Part shown: in pieces, positions 61,042-64,000 of the stretch
Layout of the letters: the number at the start of each line of letters is the position of its first letter
How positions within the stretch are numbered: the stretch's first letter is position 1
NCBI GenBank assembly: GCA_017460515.1
Contig: JAFUAY010000050.1
Location: forward strand, 42,516-106,515
DNA: 64,000 bases
Reading direction: 5' to 3'
DNA from: Prevotella sp.
Lineage (GTDB): Bacteria; Bacteroidota; Bacteroidia; Bacteroidales; Bacteroidaceae
Translations under genes and position numbers: made by a program
Notes under the pieces: model-generated
The model's database searches: none
The model's input: only the letters and a program-made list of their open reading frames with translations
What the model was told of the DNA's origin: nothing

Positions 61042-62773
61042 CAGGATTCCAGTCTTCTTTTGGAATCTGCAAATCCAGACCGTTTCGGTGAGCATAGATG
61101 TGTGGCGACATAATCTCAACTCCTGCCTGATGGAAGTGGTCTAGAATATTCTGATGCAGTTCTGTATAGACAGCCGACAGCGTTTCCGCTTTTCGTGTGT
61201 AGGCATTCACCTCATACTCTACATAGTAGTCGTCCAATGCCGTCACTACCACAAAGGGTTTCGGCTTCTTCTCAATACCTGTTGTGGCTGCAGCTGCATC
61301 AAGCAGTAACTGGCGTATGTCTTTCCAGTTCATGTCGTAGCCAATGGTCACCTTTGTGTGTACAATGATGCCGTAGTCATGAGCTGCTACCGTATAGTTG
61401 GAAGTTTGCGAGGTCAGCAGGTTGGCATTTGGAATGGTAATCACATCATTCTTACGTGTACGGATGCGAGTTACCAGTACTGTTTTCTCAATCACGAACC
61501 CTTCGGTCTCTCCGTAGCGGATAAAGTCGCCAATCTTGAAGGGACGCATATAGGTCATCACCATGCCTGCCATGATGTTTCCGATGATGGATGAAGACCC
61601 CAGTGATATTATGACACCGATAAACACGGATACTCCTTGGAAAACCTCTGAGTCAGAACTGGGCAATAGAGGCCAAATCATCACGAACATGAACGAATAG
61701 AGTAGTACGCGTACGATGACGAAAGTGGGGTGGGCCCAGTCTGCATAGAATCCGTTAATCTTTAGTTTCCCGGCTGCAATCTCGTTCATGATGTACTTGA
61801 TGCTCTTCACCAGGTAATGGAAGCAGACAACGATGACACAGATCTTGAACAGATTAGGCAGGAATCCCAGAATGGCACCGAAAATATCCTTGACGGGGTT
61901 TAGGATATAGCCGATAATAGTCCAGGCAAGTGATTCTGTTTCAGGGAATACGGAGAAGAGAAGCGGAATGGTAAAGAGGAGCTGTAGCAGTATTGTGAAG
62001 ATAAAAATGACACGAAATGCTACAAGAATGACTACGCCTAACTGATGCTCGTTGATGACCTGATAGTCTTTGAGATTAATGGGCCTTGCACGATGTAATA
62101 TCATGCGGGTCAAACGTAAGCGCCAGCGCAAGTAGAGCCATTTTGTAAGCCTGTAGACAATCCACTGACCAAAAATAATCAGTACAACGAAAAAGATACC
62201 CATAATTTTCTTCTGTAATCCATATTCTTCGTGAAGTTCTATGACCTTGTCTTTGATGATTTTGCTGTAGCGTTTAGCCAATGCGTTCTTTGTGGTGTTC
62301 TCCCAGAGTGCGTCCTCGTCGCTGATACTCATCATTACCTCGTCGCCTATCATGATATCACTGAAGAACTCACCTTCGTAGACGTGACAACTGTCAGCAA
62401 AGAATGTCAGTTTCTTGCCTTGGCTGAGAATTTGTTTACGGGTGAGTTCTACACGTTGTTCGGGAAGCATGCCGCCCTTACGTGCATAAAGTATGAGCAG
62501 TGTGTCGTGATCAATAACGAGTGGTGCACCATGCGTGATTCTGCGCAGCGAGTCGATACGATGTTTCCTGAGAGCTATCCGCGCGGAGTCTTTCCTTGCA
62601 TTCTCGCCTGAACGTTCCAGTTCGCTTCTCATCATCACTTCCTTGAGTTCCTTCTCACGCAACTGGCTCTGCAGTACTTTGATGATAGAGTCACTGTCTA
62701 CTCGTTCCTGAGCATTTACAGGAAAGATGAATCCAAGAATGGAAACTAGTAAAATCAGATATTTTTTGCTCAT
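61031..62773 (-). CDS. MscS-family mechanosensitive ion channel
   Basis: A 580-residue channel. The start is set at MSKKYLILLVSIL, which begins a signal peptide ending near NAQ; a longer frame adds 12 residues with no signal character. A periplasmic coiled domain (about 20-180) is followed by about five membrane helices. The MscS core (about 370-570) has SIIGNIMAGMVMTYMRPFKI, GDFIRYGETEGFVIEKTVLV, and VITIPNANLLTSQTSNYTVA. It opens under membrane tension to release solutes. The last codons (ENK) lie in a 21-bp repeat array. Larger than E. coli MscS (286), like the MscK or YbdG types. Confidence 0.9.
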   Translation of the reverse strand: MSKKYLILLVSILGFIFPVNAQERVDSDSIIKVLQSQLREKELKEVMMRSELERSGENARKDSARIALRKHRIDSLRRITHGAPLVIDHDTLLILYARKGGMLPEQRVELTRKQILSQGKKLTFFADSCHVYEGEFFSDIMIGDEVMMSISDEDALWENTTKNALAKRYSKIIKDKVIELHEEYGLQKKIMGIFFVVLIIFGQWIVYRLTKWLYLRWRLRLTRMILHRARPINLKDYQVINEHQLGVVILVAFRVIFIFTILLQLLFTIPLLFSVFPETESLAWTIIGYILNPVKDIFGAILGFLPNLFKICVIVVCFHYLVKSIKYIMNEIAAGKLKINGFYADWAHPTFVIVRVLLYSFMFVMIWPLLPSSDSEVFQGVSVFIGVIISLGSSSIIGNIMAGMVMTYMRPFKIGDFIRYGETEGFVIEKTVLVTRIRTRKNDVITIPNANLLTSQTSNYTVAAHDYGIIVHTKVTIGYDMNWKDIRQLLLDAAAATTGIEKKPKPFVVVTALDDYYVEYEVNAYTRKAETLSAVYTELHQNILDHFHQAGVEIMSPHIYAHRNGLDLQIPKEDWNPENK

Positions 62774-62981
62774 GTCGATAGTTGTTTTAGGACTTGGTTG
62801 TTGGAGCACTTGTGACGTGCAAGTGCAAAGATAAACATAAAAATTGAATCTGCCAAGGAAACTGTGCTATTGTTTTAGTATGAACAGGGGAATTGGGTAA
62901 TTGACAAAAGAAAAGTAGGAAGAAAACAGTAACGTTTCCTTCCTACTTGACTAAGTATTTTTCAAAATAGAGTGGGGTAGA

Positions 62982-64000
62982 TTACTCGCCCTTCTCCATC
63001 TGAGCCTTCAGCTGAGCCAGAACGTCGATGTCGCCAAGTGTTGTGCTTGCGGCAACGTTCTCAATCTTAGCGCTGTCTTCCTTCTTAGCGCGAGGTGCAA
63101 CAGTCTTCTTGGCAGCACGCTTCTCTTCACGCTGAGCATCCTCGAAGGTGCGGCTGTGAGAAAGGATGATACGCTTTGAATCCTTGTTGAACTCAATCAC
63201 CTTGAAGGGCAGTTCCTCACCAGCCTGAGCCTGTGAGCCGTCTTCCTTGACGAGGTGCTTAGGAGTAGCGAAGCCCTCAACGTTCTCGTCGAGTTGTACA
63301 ACGGCACCCTTCTCGAGCAACTCAGAAATCTTACCTGTGTGAACTGAACCAACGGTGTACTTCTCCTCGAATACATCCCAAGGATTTTCCTCCAGCTGCT
63401 TGTGGCCGAGGCTCAAGCGGCGGTTCTCCTTATCGATGTCGAGTACTACAACGTCGATGCTGTCGCCAACCTTTGTGAACTCTGAAGGATGCTTAACCTT
63501 CTTCGTCCAGCTCAGGTCGCTGATGTGGATCAGGCCGTCAACGCCCTCTTCCAGCTCAACGAATACACCGAAGTTGGTGAAGTTGCGAACCTTTGCATTG
63601 TGCTTTGAGCCAACGGGATACTTCACTTCGATAGCCTCCCATGGGTCTTCCTTCAGCTGCTTGATACCCAGGCTCATCTTGCGCTCGTCGCGGTCGAGAG
63701 TGAGGATGACAGCCTCTACCTCGTCGCCCACCTTCAGGAACTCCTGAGCTGAACGCAGGTGCTGGCTCCAAGACATCTCTGAAACGTGGATCAGGCCCTC
63801 AACGCCGGGCTGAACCTCAACGAATGCACCGTAGTCGGCGATAACGACAACCTTACCCTTGATGTGGTCACCAACCTTGAGGTCAGCATCCAGTGCGTCC
63901 CAAGGATGAGGAGTGAGCTGCTTCAGACCGAGTGCAATGAGCTTCTTCTCTTCGTCGAAGTCGAGGATAACGACATTGATCTTCTGGTCGAGCTCAACAA
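62982..64000 (-). CDS. rpsA: 30S ribosomal protein S1, 3' part (runs off the right edge)
   Basis: At least 339 codons of S1, open to the window's right edge. Repeated S1 RNA-binding domains are visible, each with a GxV-x-x-I-x-x-(Y/F)GAFV-type core and a VILDFDEEKKLIALGLKQL-like linker: one starting near the edge, then HIKGKVVVIADYGAFVEVQP, NAKVRNFTNFGVFVELEEGV and HTGKISELLEKGAVVQLDEN. The C-terminal tail is rich in Lys and Glu. S1 brings mRNA to the 30S subunit. Internal ATG codons that give shorter frames are not starts. It is highly expressed and essential. Confidence 0.95.
   Translation of the reverse strand, partial: VELDQKINVVILDFDEEKKLIALGLKQLTPHPWDALDADLKVGDHIKGKVVVIADYGAFVEVQPGVEGLIHVSEMSWSQHLRSAQEFLKVGDEVEAVILTLDRDERKMSLGIKQLKEDPWEAIEVKYPVGSKHNAKVRNFTNFGVFVELEEGVDGLIHISDLSWTKKVKHPSEFTKVGDSIDVVVLDIDKENRRLSLGHKQLEENPWDVFEEKYTVGSVHTGKISELLEKGAVVQLDENVEGFATPKHLVKEDGSQAQAGEELPFKVIEFNKDSKRIILSHSRTFEDAQREEKRAAKKTVAPRAKKEDSAKIENVAASTTLGDIDVLAQLKAQMEKGE

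Noticed and set aside
60715-61119. A minus-strand frame with repeated seven-residue basic units (LRTSRKH type)
   Set aside because: It is an artefact of the 21-bp array read out of frame and overlaps glgP and mscS coding sequence.
62982-63776. A complete 264-residue S1-domain protein
   Set aside because: The frame stays open to the right edge with further S1-domain sequence, so it is the 3' part of rpsA and the internal ATG is not a start.

Overview
The window looks like the chromosome of a Bacteroidales bacterium, most likely a Prevotella/Segatella relative. The evidence is internal: promoters of the Bacteroidota type (TTG or TTTG, about 20 nt, TAnnTTTG), Bacteroidota-type families (DUF3078, DUF1846, type B L31, tandem ROK proteins, duplicated ExbD, a CotH/lamin-tail giant protein with a type IX-like C-terminal tail), and abundant short-period intergenic repeats. 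No rRNA, tRNA or CRISPR array was recognised.

Layout. 1-7.0 kb holds leftward core genes: a PaaK-like ligase with an ACT protein, an Lrp regulator with Tex, and an ExbB/membrane protein/ExbD/ExbD energy-transduction operon. 7.1-14.3 kb is an accessory island: an IS3-type remnant, unknown genes, a WYL regulator, a large protein with two PD-(D/E)XK-like sites, a region-2-only sigma-like protein translationally coupled to a beta-CASP-like metallohydrolase, and a PIN toxin-antitoxin pair. 14.4-31.0 kb is core: an SPFH protein, pheS, a Crp-type regulator, a glycogen cluster (debranching enzyme, GT4 synthase-like enzyme, GH57 amylase with a histone-H1-like tail), a histidine phosphatase, glutathione peroxidase, a secreted nuclease, rpmE2 and the CotH giant. 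31.5-44.4 kb is a second accessory region: a DUF4143 ATPase, an EVE-like protein, a 48-codon DUF4357-like gene, and a leftward operon of SNF2 helicase, Mod methyltransferase and Res helicase-nuclease. A long, highly foldable leader with a terminator-like hairpin lies upstream of that operon. 44.4-64 kb returns to core: a Cthe_2159-like surface protein with a lipoprotein, two ROK proteins, menaquinone genes (hotdog thioesterase, menF, menD), DUF1846, yidC, DUF3078, a GT3-type glycogen synthase with a glucan phosphorylase, an MscS channel, and the 3' part of rpsA running off the right edge.

How the genes fit together. Two separated clusters (18-23 kb and 56-61 kb) encode polymer synthesis, debranching and phosphorolysis of glycogen. 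The 33-43 kb genes look like an enlarged type III restriction-modification system that may be controlled by RNA attenuation. Intergenic DNA repeatedly carries arrays phased at 7, 21, 22 or 33 bp. Several of these run into the 3' ends of genes, and one heptamer family has conserved flanks at three loci.
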